From NCBI GenBank assembly GCA_905235605.1, contig CAJOMF010000018.1, forward strand, positions 1-32,831: 32,831 nucleotides of DNA, written 5' to 3'. Of this stretch, positions 9,377 to 17,663 are shown piece by piece. Source of the DNA: an uncultured bacterium (GTDB lineage Bacteria > UBP6 > UBA1177). Below the pieces are notes generated by a model. That model was not told the DNA's origin and made no database searches. It worked only from the letters and a program-made list of their open reading frames with translations. Numbering within the stretch: the first letter of the stretch is position 1; each line of letters starts with the position of its first letter. The translations under genes and the position numbers were made by a program.

Positions 9377-10627
9377 ATGACCACGAAAGACAAAATCATC
9401 GAGGCAGTCGCTTTAGAAACGAAACAGCATTCAAGACTCAGCACGGGAACTTCGATGCTCCGCAAATCGGCGACTCTTGAAATCTCGGCAAAGGCGAAAA
9501 GAATGAACGCTCAGGGTGACAGAGTCATCTCTTTCTCTGCAGGCGAGCCCGATTTCGACACGCCGGAAAACATCAAAAACGCTGCGAAAGCTGCTCTTGA
9601 CAAAGGTTTCACGAAATACACCGATACGACGGGTATTGCAGAACTTAAAAAGGCGATTCGTCAGAAATTCATGCGTGAAAACAACCTTCACTACGACGAA
9701 GGCAACATTCTCGTAACGAGCGGCGCGAAATATGCGATCTACGCTGCGATCATGGCGATAGTCAGCCCGGGTGAAGAAGTCGTCATTCCGGCTCCCTACT
9801 GGGTAAGCTACACGACGATGGTCAAACTTGCGGGCGGCAAACCGGTTTTCTGCTACACGAAAGAGGAAAACGGCTTCAAACTTAAACTCGACGACCTCAA
9901 ACCGGTCATCACCGAGAACACGAAAGCCGTTATCATCAATACGCCGAACAACCCGACGGGCGCAGTCTACGAGGCAGGCGACCTTGAAGAGATCGCAAAC
10001 TATCTCTGCGAAAGGAACATCATCATAATCAGCGACGAGATCTATGAAAAGGTCATCTACGACCACAAGCAGCACACATCTCTTGCAAGCATCGTTCCCG
10101 ACAAATACAAAAAGGATATCATCGTAATCAACGGCGTTTCAAAGGCTTACTCGATGACGGGCTGGCGTATCGGTTACGCAGCTGCTCCGAAAGACATTGC
10201 AGAAAGGATGACCTATTTCCTCGGTCACACCACGTCGAACGCTAACTCGATCGCGATGTATGCGACGGTCGAAGCTCTCAACGGTCCGCAGAACTCAGTC
10301 GAAAACATGGTCCGCCGCTTCGACAGAAGAAGGGAGTTCATGTACGAAGAGCTCAAGAAGATCCCGGGACTTGTTCCGATCCATCCGCAGGGTGCTTTCT
10401 ACATTTTCTGCAACTTCAAGCACTATCTCGGAAAGAGCGTACGCGGCAACGTAATCAACACGACGATCGAACTTGCGAACTTCCTGCTTGACGAAGCTCA
10501 TGTTGCTGTCGTTCCGGGCGAAAGCTTCGGTATGCCGGGTTACATCCGCTTCTCTTATGCAACAAATATGGACAACATCGCCGAAGGAATCGACAACCTC
10601 GCGGCTGCACTGGCAGATTTTGAATAA
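9377..10627 (+). CDS. aspC: Class I/II pyridoxal-phosphate aminotransferase (aspartate aminotransferase type)
   Basis: The 416-residue protein is a fold-type I aminotransferase. Visible motifs are SAGEPDFDTP near 55, the Tyr/Trp of PAPYWVSY, NTPNNPTGAVY near 195, SDEIYE near 222, and the PLP Schiff-base lysine in GVSKAYSMTGWRIGY (Lys256). The C-terminal Arg binding the substrate carboxylate is in GYIRFSYA. It probably interconverts aspartate and oxaloacetate with 2-oxoglutarate/glutamate. The N-terminus is about 20 residues longer than usual; an internal ATG at residue 27 is possible, but the ATG at 9377 has AGAGGTG upstream. Pta follows after 22 bases, suggesting co-transcription. Confidence 0.88.
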   Translation: MTTKDKIIEAVALETKQHSRLSTGTSMLRKSATLEISAKAKRMNAQGDRVISFSAGEPDFDTPENIKNAAKAALDKGFTKYTDTTGIAELKKAIRQKFMRENNLHYDEGNILVTSGAKYAIYAAIMAIVSPGEEVVIPAPYWVSYTTMVKLAGGKPVFCYTKEENGFKLKLDDLKPVITENTKAVIINTPNNPTGAVYEAGDLEEIANYLCERNIIIISDEIYEKVIYDHKQHTSLASIVPDKYKKDIIVINGVSKAYSMTGWRIGYAAAPKDIAERMTYFLGHTTSNANSIAMYATVEALNGPQNSVENMVRRFDRRREFMYEELKKIPGLVPIHPQGAFYIFCNFKHYLGKSVRGNVINTTIELANFLLDEAHVAVVPGESFGMPGYIRFSYATNMDNIAEGIDNLAAALADFE

Positions 10628-10649
10628 CTTTTAAATGAAGGAGTAAATC

Positions 10650-11645
10650 ATGAATTTTATTGAAACTTTGCGTGAAAAGGCAATCAAAGTACAGAAAACG
10701 ATAGTTCTTCCGGAAGGAACCGAACCGAGGACCCTCAAGGCAACACAGATCATTCTAGAGCAGAAGATCGCGAAACCGATCCTCATCGGCAATCCCGACA
10801 AAATCGCTGCAGCTGCAAAGGAACTCGGCGTAAAAATCGACGGCGCAAGAATAGTTGATCCGGTCAACAGCGAATACTACGAAGATTTCGTAAACACTTT
10901 CTACGAAATGAGAAAGGCGAAAGGCGTCGATATGGAAAAAGCACGCAAAATGATGGCTGACGAAGTTTACTTTGCAACGATGATGGTCAAAAAAGACGTC
11001 GCAGACGGTCTTGTAAGCGGTGCAATCCACTCGACAGGCGACACGATCCGTCCGGCACTTCAGATCATAAAGACGAAACCCGGCATCAAATCGGTTTCCA
11101 GCGCGTTCGTTATGATAGTTCCGAACTGCGAGCTCGGCAGCAACGGAATGTTCCTTTTCGGCGACTGCGCAGTCAACCCGAACCCGACTTCCGCAGAACT
11201 TGCAGAGAGCGCAATTCTTACCGCCCAGACTGCAAAATCGTTCTGCGACATGGATCCGAAAGTCGCACTGCTGAGCTTCTCGACCTACGGCAGCGCGAAA
11301 CACGAGTTCGTAGACAAAGTCGTCGAAGCAGTAAAGATCGTCCACGAAACAGCTCCGGATCTCAAGGCTGACGGCGAGATCCAGGCTGACGCGGCTATGG
11401 TCGCAAGCGTAGGCAAGACGAAATGCCCGTCGAGCCCGATCGCAGGACAGGCTAACGTCCTGATCTTCCCCGACCTTCAGAGCGGAAACATCGGCTACAA
11501 ACTCGTTCAGAGACTTGCAAAAGCAGAAGCAGTCGGTCCTTTCCTTCAGGGCATCGCAAAACCGGTCAACGACCTTTCGAGAGGCTGCTCGGTTGACGAT
11601 ATCGTAAACGTAGTTGCTGCAACTGCGATCCAGGCTGCAAACTAA
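10650..11645 (+). CDS. pta: Phosphate acetyltransferase
   Basis: The 331-residue protein has the length and motifs of the short phosphotransacetylases: IVLPEGTEPRTLKAT near the N-terminus, VSGAIHSTGDTIRPALQII near 115-135, SFSTYGSAKHE near 210, DGEIQADAA near 240 and the C-terminal VFPDLQSGNIGYK-like stretch (here IFPDLQSGNIGYKL). It interconverts acetyl-CoA and acetyl phosphate in the cytoplasm and, with acetate kinase (not in this window), gives ATP during fermentation. Phosphate butyryltransferase is a related alternative, but the motifs fit Pta better. The start has AAGGAG upstream. Confidence 0.9.
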   Translation: MNFIETLREKAIKVQKTIVLPEGTEPRTLKATQIILEQKIAKPILIGNPDKIAAAAKELGVKIDGARIVDPVNSEYYEDFVNTFYEMRKAKGVDMEKARKMMADEVYFATMMVKKDVADGLVSGAIHSTGDTIRPALQIIKTKPGIKSVSSAFVMIVPNCELGSNGMFLFGDCAVNPNPTSAELAESAILTAQTAKSFCDMDPKVALLSFSTYGSAKHEFVDKVVEAVKIVHETAPDLKADGEIQADAAMVASVGKTKCPSSPIAGQANVLIFPDLQSGNIGYKLVQRLAKAEAVGPFLQGIAKPVNDLSRGCSVDDIVNVVAATAIQAAN

Positions 11646-11656
11646 AATGTCGGAGC

Positions 11657-11673
11657 GCGGGCGGCTCGCCCGC
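11657..11673 (+). terminator. GC-rich hairpin after pta, possible terminator
   Basis: GCGGGC (11657-11662) pairs with GCCCGC (11668-11673) over a five-base loop, starting 12 bases after the pta stop. There is only a weak T-run afterwards, so termination is uncertain. Confidence 0.35.
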
Positions 11674-11676
11674 AGA

Positions 11677-11715
11677 CTTTCCACAAAATCTACCGGTTTA
11701 ACTACCTGAATTATC
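11677..11715. repeat. Dispersed intergenic repeat, copy A
   Basis: This contains CTTTCCACAAAATCTACCGG followed by TTTAACT. It is a shortened copy of the element also found at 20052-20097, 23826-23871 and 24447-24494. Copies share a CACAAAAT block, a TACCG(G/C/T)TTTAA core and, in the other three, a downstream ATAACG. Confidence 0.6.
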
Positions 11716-11881
11716 CAACAAAATTGAGTTTTACAGTTTGAATCGAATTATTTTTGCGGATTCCGTATTTTTTGTTCAAGTTAAAATTTTTCTGCCGAAA
11801 CGAAAAAATCACTTGCTTTCAGTTCTGATTTGTCTAAAATCCCTCGTTTTTGATTGTTTTATTGGGAAGACAAAATGATCC

Positions 11882-11963
11882 GTCAACAGTCAACAGTCAA
11901 CAGTCAACAGTCAACAGTCAACAGTCAACAGTCAACAGTCAACAGTCAACAGTCAACAGTCAA
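11882..11963. repeat. 7-bp tandem repeat (VNTR), about 11.7 units
   Basis: There are eleven perfect units of GTCAACA plus a partial GTCAA, followed directly by a TATACT hexamer at 11969-11974. Apart from the repeats, 11646-12103 holds no convincing gene; the frame that crosses it merely reads the 7-mer as a seven-residue repeat. A perfect 7-bp array is expected to vary in copy number by slippage. It lies upstream of the lipoprotein operon starting at 12104. Confidence 0.9.
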
Positions 11964-12103
11964 AGTATTATACTGATTTTTCTTGAAAAGTCAAGGAAAT
12001 TTTTAATAAAATCAATAAATTATCATAATTTTTTTCAAAAGAACAGACTGTCTCGGGAGTTCCCGTTTCAGGATATTATCAATTTTTTTCAATGGAGAGA
12101 AAA

Positions 12104-12748
12104 ATGAAAAAATTCATGTTCGTATCAATGATGGTTTTTGTTGCATTTATGATTGCATGTGCGTCAAATCAGCAGCAGAGTCGGTCGCAAGGGCAGTCGC
12201 AAGGGCAGTCTCAGGGAGATGAAAAACTGTATCCTAACGGTACTAACGGAGTTGAAAGTGCTTGTATGAAAGAAGCACTTGATACTGAAAATGAAATGCG
12301 TTGTCTTGGTATAGCCGTTGGATCTGCTTTTCGTAAAGATCTCTTGCCTAATGAAGCTAGAAAACATGCTTTGGACGCATGCGGGGAGAAATTGGAGCAT
12401 GCTTATGTAGCTGCTCGTAAACGTTTTGAAGAAAGTGTCGGGAACAACAATGGTGTTGATTATTTGGACAGAGACCGTGAGCAGAGAACACATTTGTATA
12501 ATGAAATGTTAGGGCTTGCTGCTGATGCTTGTATGGCTTGGGATGAGTATAAGGATGGCAAAGGAAATGCTACTTTCAATATAGTAATTTCTATAAATAA
12601 GAACAAGATGGCAAAAGCGGGCGCAAAAGTTTATAAAGATAATACAAGTGAAGCTGACAGAAACAGAGTGGGTTTTGATGAAAAAGAATTTGAAAAGGAA
12701 ATGAAAGAAGAGGTAGATAAATATGCCAAAGAACATCCATATAACTAA
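12104..12748 (+). CDS. Lipoprotein of unknown function
   Basis: The ATG at 12104 is chosen because GGAG(AG) precedes it. The 214-residue product has a lipoprotein signal (MKKFMFVSMMVFVAFMIACAS, Cys19). After the lipobox there is a Gln/Ser-rich stretch with a repeated SQGQ pattern, then a mostly helical domain with several Cys (ACMKEALD, RCLGIAV, ALDACGEKL, ADACMAWD). It may be distantly LPP20-like, but no family is recognised with certainty. The C-terminus ends KEHPYN, and the last 18 coding bases recur at the end of the gene at 14061. It is the first gene of a likely three-gene operon (12104-13933). Confidence 0.7.
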   Translation: MKKFMFVSMMVFVAFMIACASNQQQSRSQGQSQGQSQGDEKLYPNGTNGVESACMKEALDTENEMRCLGIAVGSAFRKDLLPNEARKHALDACGEKLEHAYVAARKRFEESVGNNNGVDYLDRDREQRTHLYNEMLGLAADACMAWDEYKDGKGNATFNIVISINKNKMAKAGAKVYKDNTSEADRNRVGFDEKEFEKEMKEEVDKYAKEHPYN

Positions 12749-12763
12749 ACGGTTTCTGGTTAG

Positions 12764-13588
12764 ATGAAAAAAAATATTTTTCTGACAGGAATAATGCTGT
12801 TTTTGCTTTTTTTATGTTATCCTGTTGATACCATGGCAAATGATTATAATTGTCATGCTCCTGATTCTTATCCGAAAGGACATTGGATCGAACAAAGGAA
12901 GAAGAAAGGAAGTATTTACTCTGACTTAAAAAATTCTTATATACATGTAGTAGAGTCTTCAGGCACTTCTTATTACGGAGCTATTGCCGACGCAGAAAAA
13001 AAAGCAGAGGATCAGGCCGATAAAGGCGGAAACGGAGGCGGAACTGTAAGAGGTCCTAAATACGATCTTGCGGTTCATCACAAACGTTTAGGCGAGTATT
13101 GTGAATTTGAAGATGGAACATATACTGTATATTTGTTATACCAAACTGCTAAAGACCCGTCGTATAATTTAGAACCGCTTTCGACTACTTACCCTAAAGA
13201 CCGTTTTTCTGCCAGAATTTTTGTTCCTGGGATGGCGCAGATCTACAAAGGTCAGACGGTAAAGGGAACTTTGTTTATTGCAGGAGAGGCTCTTTTTATC
13301 GGCGGAATTGCTGCATCTTTCGGCGTAAGTGCACATTACAAGGATCGACACAACAATGAAACAAATAGCGAGAGAAGAAACAAATACGGAGATTGGGCGA
13401 ATGCCGCCTATTATACCGGATGGACTTTTGTCGGTCTTGCGGCAGCCTTGTATATAGCAAACATCATTGACGGTGCAGTATCACAGCCTGGGGATTTTGC
13501 TCTGTTTGATGAAAACGGTAAGAGAGTTGCTTTTGTTCCAACTGCCACATTCGATTCGGTCGGCCTTGCCATGAATCTTAACTTTTAG
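12764..13588 (+). CDS. Secreted or inner-membrane protein with C-terminal DUF5683-like helices
   Basis: The 274-residue protein has a signal peptide (cleavage near MANDY, residue 26). An N-terminal domain (about 30-130) with a YGAIADAEKKAEDQA segment is reminiscent of LPP20-type domains. The C-terminal half (about 150-235) has two or three hydrophobic segments: FVPGMAQIYKGQTVKGTLF, then EALFIGGIAASFG, then GWTFVGLAAALYIANII. The PG-x-Q-x-Y-K-G-x-x-x-KG pattern is typical of DUF5683-like membrane proteins. It starts 15 bases after the previous gene with a weak ribosome-binding site, so it is probably translated in the same operon. The molecular role is unknown. Confidence 0.65.
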   Translation: MKKNIFLTGIMLFLLFLCYPVDTMANDYNCHAPDSYPKGHWIEQRKKKGSIYSDLKNSYIHVVESSGTSYYGAIADAEKKAEDQADKGGNGGGTVRGPKYDLAVHHKRLGEYCEFEDGTYTVYLLYQTAKDPSYNLEPLSTTYPKDRFSARIFVPGMAQIYKGQTVKGTLFIAGEALFIGGIAASFGVSAHYKDRHNNETNSERRNKYGDWANAAYYTGWTFVGLAAALYIANIIDGAVSQPGDFALFDENGKRVAFVPTATFDSVGLAMNLNF

Positions 13589-13600
13589 AGGTGACAAACA

Positions 13601-13933
13601 ATGAAAAAACTCATTTTCTGTCTTGCTGCTCTTGCATTTTTCGTTTCCTGCGAACCTGCCGTCAGTTCTGACAATTTTGCACGTCTTACCGGTCAGGTTT
13701 TAGATTCTCAGACCGGTGAACCGATTGGGAAGGCTTACGTCTATCTGGTTCCCGATACTGAAAACGGCATTAACACGGGCAATGACGGCTATTTTGATTT
13801 TCAGCGGCTAGAACCTGGTAAATACACTATTTGGGCACAGAAAAAAGGTTACGTATCCAACCATAAAGAAGTAACGACGAAGGCTGGAGAAATGACAGAT
13901 ACCAGATTGATGCTCGACAAAAAGGAAGAGTGA
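13601..13933 (+). CDS. Small lipoprotein with carboxypeptidase-regulatory-like beta-sandwich
   Basis: The 110-residue protein has a lipobox (FFVSC, Cys17). One carboxypeptidase-regulatory-like domain (about 28-108) follows, recognisable by TGQVLDSQTGEPIGKAYVYL, DGYFDFQRLEPGKYTIWA and KKGYVSNHKEV. Such domains are small Ig-like modules on surface lipoproteins. The same type of module opens the proteins at 16121 and 18393. GAGGTGA precedes the ATG, 12 bases after the previous stop. It is the last gene of the 12104-13933 operon and is followed by a clear terminator. Confidence 0.8.
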   Translation: MKKLIFCLAALAFFVSCEPAVSSDNFARLTGQVLDSQTGEPIGKAYVYLVPDTENGINTGNDGYFDFQRLEPGKYTIWAQKKGYVSNHKEVTTKAGEMTDTRLMLDKKEE

Positions 13934-13990
13934 AATTGTGAGAAACGGCAATTTTGTGCCGGAAAAAATTAATTGCTCCGATTCTTGGTT

Positions 13991-14027
13991 TTCCGCCGCT
14001 TTTTTCACAAAGCGGCGGAAGTTTTTT
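13991..14027 (+). terminator. Rho-independent terminator
   Basis: TTCCGCCGCTTT (13991-14002) pairs perfectly with AAAGCGGCGGAA (14009-14020), followed by a run of six T (14022-14027). It closes the 12104-13933 operon. Confidence 0.93.
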
Positions 14028-14060
14028 ATTTGAGGTTTGTTTTTATGAGAGAATTTTTCA

Positions 14061-14723
14061 ATGAGTACCAAAAGCAATGATCAAAAAGATGGAAAATCAA
14101 GTTCTGAACGTGGAAGTAGTTCCATTACTATAAAAATTGGTAGCTTTCTTGGGGCGATACTAACATGTGTGACGATTGTAAGCGGAGTCATAAAAATACT
14201 CGAATGGTTTAACAACAAAGAAGACAAACTATCAAAACAAAAAGTTGAGGTCGAAGTTACGCTGCGAGGTGAGGAAACACCACGAATTGATGAAACAAAG
14301 CTTTCACCTGACACTTCGAAACCATCAGACTCTGCCGATCGCTCTGTAACGGGAGAAGGGCCCCAAGGCAATACACCCAAAAATGAAGATGCTGTGATTC
14401 CAAAAGAAGAGAATCCGAAACCAGATATAGTAGAACAGCAGCCTAAACCGAAAAATCCGGCACAAAGAGAAAAACCTGTTAAGAAATCTGAATCGGAGAA
14501 AAAAACTGCGATTGAACCGGCAAAACCTGCCGAATCGGCCGTAAAGCCCATGACAGAGGAAGAACGCAAAAAGATTGTTGAGGAAGAAAAGAAAAAAATG
14601 GACGAGGCGAAAAAGGAACTGGACGAAAAGCGCAAAGCTGAAGATCCGACAGGCAGTTCATCAAAGGTTAAAGATGATGAAAAAGTAGAGAATTATGTTA
14701 AAGAACATCCATATAACAACTAA
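14061..14723 (+). CDS. Membrane-anchored Lys/Glu/Pro-rich protein of unknown function
   Basis: The 220-residue protein has a hydrophilic N-terminus and one membrane helix (about 26-50, IGSFLGAILTCVTIVSGVIK). A long low-complexity region rich in Lys, Glu, Pro and Ser follows, with a predicted charged coiled coil near 165-200 (EEERKKIVEEEKKKMDEAKK). It ends KEHPYNN, sharing its last bases with the gene at 12104. The layout resembles a TonB/TolA-like spacer without a recognisable terminal domain. It lies just after a terminator and 56 bases before the M23-domain gene. The function is unknown. Confidence 0.6.
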   Translation: MSTKSNDQKDGKSSSERGSSSITIKIGSFLGAILTCVTIVSGVIKILEWFNNKEDKLSKQKVEVEVTLRGEETPRIDETKLSPDTSKPSDSADRSVTGEGPQGNTPKNEDAVIPKEENPKPDIVEQQPKPKNPAQREKPVKKSESEKKTAIEPAKPAESAVKPMTEEERKKIVEEEKKKMDEAKKELDEKRKAEDPTGSSSKVKDDEKVENYVKEHPYNN

Positions 14724-14779
14724 ATGGTTCATAATCAGATGAGATGATAAAAAAATCAAATGAATAAGAGGTAATTACA

Positions 14780-16111
14780 ATGAAAAAAATTGTTTTATTC
14801 GCAATCTGTGTATGTTTTTTTATTACACCAGTTTATTCTGAAACTGAAGCTGATTATCAGAAAAGACAAGAAGATGCGAAGAGACGGTATGTAGAAGAAC
14901 AAAATAGCAAATTTGATAAGTTTGTAAGAGAACAGGAAAAAGAACTTGCAAAATTTATAAAAGACCGCGAATTGAAGTTTCAAGAATACTGGGGCGTAGT
15001 CGACGAGGAATCCTTTTCTGATGCACAGAAAGGGTCGGATGATGAAGAACCGGTTCCTTTTCGGGCAAAATTTTCAGTCTGCTTTAACTGCGGTGACAAC
15101 GGTGCCGATTTGCAGGTTGCCAATGAAGACCAAAGCGGCACTTGGGATTGGAAAACTGCAAACAGTAGTTGCGAGGAAAAAGGTAACGGCTGGTATTTGC
15201 CCACGAAAGATGAACTTAAAAAGATTTACGGATTAAAGAAAGAAATGGGCGGTTTTTCCGACGCGGAATACTGGAGCATTTCTCAAGAATGGAAATCTTT
15301 AGATAAAAACAGTGCATTATCAAGAGCCATAAATTTTAAGGACGGCAGGAGCGGTTTATATAATCCAAGTGAAGCAAAAGGGGTTCGCTGCGTCAGAAGA
15401 ATGCCTGATTCTCAGGATGGTAGTGCTAAAAAAGTCGTTGTCGAGTATGACAAGACCCCGAAGGATGAAAGCAGAAAAGAGGAAGTTCAACAGCCCGAAC
15501 CCGCGCCCCAACTTGAGGATAAAACTCCGAAAAATGAGACCAAGGACGAAAAAGTCCGGCAACCAAAACCGATAACAAAAGTTGAAGACAAAACTCCGAA
15601 GAGTGAGACTAAAAAAGAAAACCTTAAACCGAATAAACCCACAGTATTTACAAAAGATGAATTTGTTTGGCCAGTGGAAAATTATTGTCATCGCGTAATA
15701 ACCAGAAAATTCGGTCTTGTAAAAGACATTGTCAAAGGGAAACCTGTAGAAGGGAAAAAAGATAATCATAAAGGTATCGATATTGCCTGCCAAGGGATAA
15801 AGATAAAAGGAAAGCCGGTAACAGCTGCAGCAGCCGGAAAGGTTGTTTATGCCGGATTTGACAAAGGTCGCAACAAAAGCTACGGCAATTACATAAGAAT
15901 TGAGCATCCTGACGGATCTCGAACCATTTACGGGCATCTTGATGCAATAACCGTTAACCAAGGCGATAATGTAATGCAAGGTCAGGAAATAGGCAAAGCC
16001 GGTGACACAGGGTTTGTTACCGGTCCGCATCTTCATTTTGAAGTGAGGAACAATAAGAATGAACCATTGAATCCATTGAAATATCTTCCCGAAATGGATC
16101 CTAACAAATAA
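14780..16111 (+). CDS. Secreted DUF1566 (Lcl) - M23 metallopeptidase fusion
   Basis: The 443-residue protein has a signal peptide (cleavage near VYS-ET, 20-21) and a charged coiled coil (about 22-70). A DUF1566/Lcl lectin-like domain (about 95-207) shows GWYLPTKDEL, YWSIS and VRCVR. A linker of three imperfect repeats built on EDKTPKxETK follows, and then a C-terminal M23/LytM domain (about 290-440). The zinc-site motifs are intact: HKGID (His330, Asp334) and HLH (His417, His419), with YGHLD between them. It should act in the periplasm as a DD-endopeptidase on peptidoglycan cross-links, or as a LytM activator of amidases. AGAGGT precedes the ATG. The lectin-fold domain may position it on the wall or on glycans; that is inference. 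Confidence 0.85.
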   Translation: MKKIVLFAICVCFFITPVYSETEADYQKRQEDAKRRYVEEQNSKFDKFVREQEKELAKFIKDRELKFQEYWGVVDEESFSDAQKGSDDEEPVPFRAKFSVCFNCGDNGADLQVANEDQSGTWDWKTANSSCEEKGNGWYLPTKDELKKIYGLKKEMGGFSDAEYWSISQEWKSLDKNSALSRAINFKDGRSGLYNPSEAKGVRCVRRMPDSQDGSAKKVVVEYDKTPKDESRKEEVQQPEPAPQLEDKTPKNETKDEKVRQPKPITKVEDKTPKSETKKENLKPNKPTVFTKDEFVWPVENYCHRVITRKFGLVKDIVKGKPVEGKKDNHKGIDIACQGIKIKGKPVTAAAAGKVVYAGFDKGRNKSYGNYIRIEHPDGSRTIYGHLDAITVNQGDNVMQGQEIGKAGDTGFVTGPHLHFEVRNNKNEPLNPLKYLPEMDPNK

Positions 16112-16120
16112 GGTGTTGGC

Positions 16121-17629
16121 ATGAGACATTTATTCTCAATTTTGACCGCAGTTTTCGCGGTTTTTGTGTTTTTAATTAGTTGCGGCGGCAACGAGCCGGG
16201 TTCAATCTACGGCGTTGTAACCGATAAAGCTACCGGCGAACCGATTAAAAATGCAGGTGTTGAACTTCTTCCTGTCGGTTTGAAAACTGTGACCGGTTCC
16301 GACGGTTCGTTTGAATTTATGGATATTTCGTCAGGACACTATAATTTACTGGTAACAAAAACCGGTTACAGCGACACGAAAAGCAGCACTATCACGGTTG
16401 AATCTGGCAAGCAGTCGAAAGGTGATGTTCAATTGGAGAAAGAACCAGCCGCTCTTCGAATAGTTGATGATTCTAAAAACGATATTTCTGAACTTGATTT
16501 TGGTGCAAGACTCGATGATGTTTCGCGTGCTTTCGGCATTTTCAATGACAGTCCTGATTCCATCGAATGGGATATTACAACGACCGCGAAATGGATTGAA
16601 TCTGTAAGCAAAGATTCAGGGAGACTTGAAGCGGGAGAGACTCAGGGTATCATAGTTGTGATCGACCGCAGTTTATTGCGTGAAGGTGAGAACTTAACCC
16701 AGCTCCATGTCACATCAAACAACGGTAACAAGCAGCTTGCTATAAAGGCGATTAATTCTGATGTTGTGACACTTGATACGACAAAAATAAAGGCTGCTTC
16801 TGCTACATTAAACGGAGAACTTATTCGTAACGATGATGAATATACGGAAACCGGTTTTGTCTACGGCGGAATGGCTACTCCTTCATTTGACAACAATGCC
16901 AAAACAGTAAGCAACTCCGCTGTCAGGCTCGGTAGTTTCGGCAATGCAATTTCTGGTCTAAAAGAGTCAGCCAACTGTTATTACCGGGCTTACGCTAAAA
17001 ACGACTCAAAGACTGTTTACGGCGAAACAAAGAGTTTTGCGACTCTTAAATCTGTTAAGACGCTTGATGCGACTAATATTAGTACAAATTCCGCCAAACT
17101 TAATGGTGAACTTGTTTATAACGATGCAGGTTATACTGAAACAGGGTTCGTTTACGGCGGAATGTCTATCCCTTCACTCGATAACGGTGCCAAAAAAGTA
17201 AGCAATTCTCCAGTTCAGGTCGGGAGTTTTAGTAATACCGTTTCCGGACTTAACGACTATACCAAATATTATTACCGGGCTTACGCGAAAAACGATGCAA
17301 AGACTGTTTACGGCGCAACAAATAGTTTTGCTACTCTTAAACTTAACCTCAAAGAGTCTGTCACATTGCCCGGTGGTCTTGTAGTAGCAAAACAAGATGC
17401 AACAACAGGAGTGAATTGGAGCAGCGCAGTTTCTCTGTGTAACAACTACACGCTGGAAGGATTGACCGACTGGCGTCTTCCGTCAAAAAACGAACTGATA
17501 ACAATGTATAACAACAAAAACTTGATAGGCGGTTTTAAAGACGGCGATTATTGGTCTTCTACTTCCAATGGTAGTAACTGTGCGTGGACCGTAAACATTC
17601 ACAAATGGAGATGTCCACAACTACAGTAA
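16121..17629 (+). CDS. DUF1566 lipoprotein, candidate DGR target, frameshifted in its variable 3' end
   Basis: The 502-residue reading frame has a lipobox (FLISC, Cys21), a carboxypeptidase-regulatory-like domain (about 25-105), a BACON-like beta domain (about 110-210) and two tandem 97-residue FN3-like repeats (214-310 and 311-407). A DUF1566 domain follows (from about 410, DWRLPSKNEL near 450). The C-terminus is a candidate DGR variable region. Near 17596 one extra base relative to the copy at 18161-18272 shifts the frame, so translation ends at 17629 instead of the TAG at 17661-17663 that would give the normal YVRCVR end. The start is the ATG at 16121, ten bases after the previous stop. 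Its N-terminal half is related to the protein at 18393. Whether the frameshift is real or an assembly error cannot be seen here. Confidence 0.82.
   Translation: MRHLFSILTAVFAVFVFLISCGGNEPGSIYGVVTDKATGEPIKNAGVELLPVGLKTVTGSDGSFEFMDISSGHYNLLVTKTGYSDTKSSTITVESGKQSKGDVQLEKEPAALRIVDDSKNDISELDFGARLDDVSRAFGIFNDSPDSIEWDITTTAKWIESVSKDSGRLEAGETQGIIVVIDRSLLREGENLTQLHVTSNNGNKQLAIKAINSDVVTLDTTKIKAASATLNGELIRNDDEYTETGFVYGGMATPSFDNNAKTVSNSAVRLGSFGNAISGLKESANCYYRAYAKNDSKTVYGETKSFATLKSVKTLDATNISTNSAKLNGELVYNDAGYTETGFVYGGMSIPSLDNGAKKVSNSPVQVGSFSNTVSGLNDYTKYYYRAYAKNDAKTVYGATNSFATLKLNLKESVTLPGGLVVAKQDATTGVNWSSAVSLCNNYTLEGLTDWRLPSKNELITMYNNKNLIGGFKDGDYWSSTSNGSNCAWTVNIHKWRCPQLQ
16760..17341 (+). repeat. Intragenic tandem duplication, two units of 291 bp
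   Basis: Units 16760-17050 and 17051-17341 each encode 97 residues with shared blocks such as YTETGFVYGGM and YYRAYAKND. They end identically in SFATLK. The units are in frame and diverged, so this is an older duplication that could still recombine. Confidence 0.9.
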
Positions 17630-17663
17630 GAATAACGAGAGTTATGTTCGTTGTGTGAGGTAG
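17551..17663 (+). repeat. Candidate DGR variable repeat (VR)
   Basis: This 113-base 3' end of the 16121 gene matches 18161-18272. The first 20 bases and the last 22 bases (from TTATGTTCG to the TAG) are identical. In between, 11 substitutions occur, and all replace an A of the other copy: four in 17571-17580, then 17589, 17610, 17616, 17622, 17626, 17637 and 17641. One indel with a mismatch lies at 17596-17597. Codon changes include AAT to AGT, AAT to TGT, AAC to ACC, AAT to GAT, AAC to CAC and AAC to TAC. The placement at the end of a C-type-lectin-like domain is the usual DGR arrangement. Confidence 0.8.

Noticed and set aside
11882-11963. CRISPR array
   Set aside because: The units are 7 bp, directly adjacent and without spacers; no cas genes are visible.
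11850-12107. Open reading frame across the 7-bp tandem array
   Set aside because: The repeat is coded only because 7-mers read as seven-codon repeats in an open frame; there is no other protein-like content.
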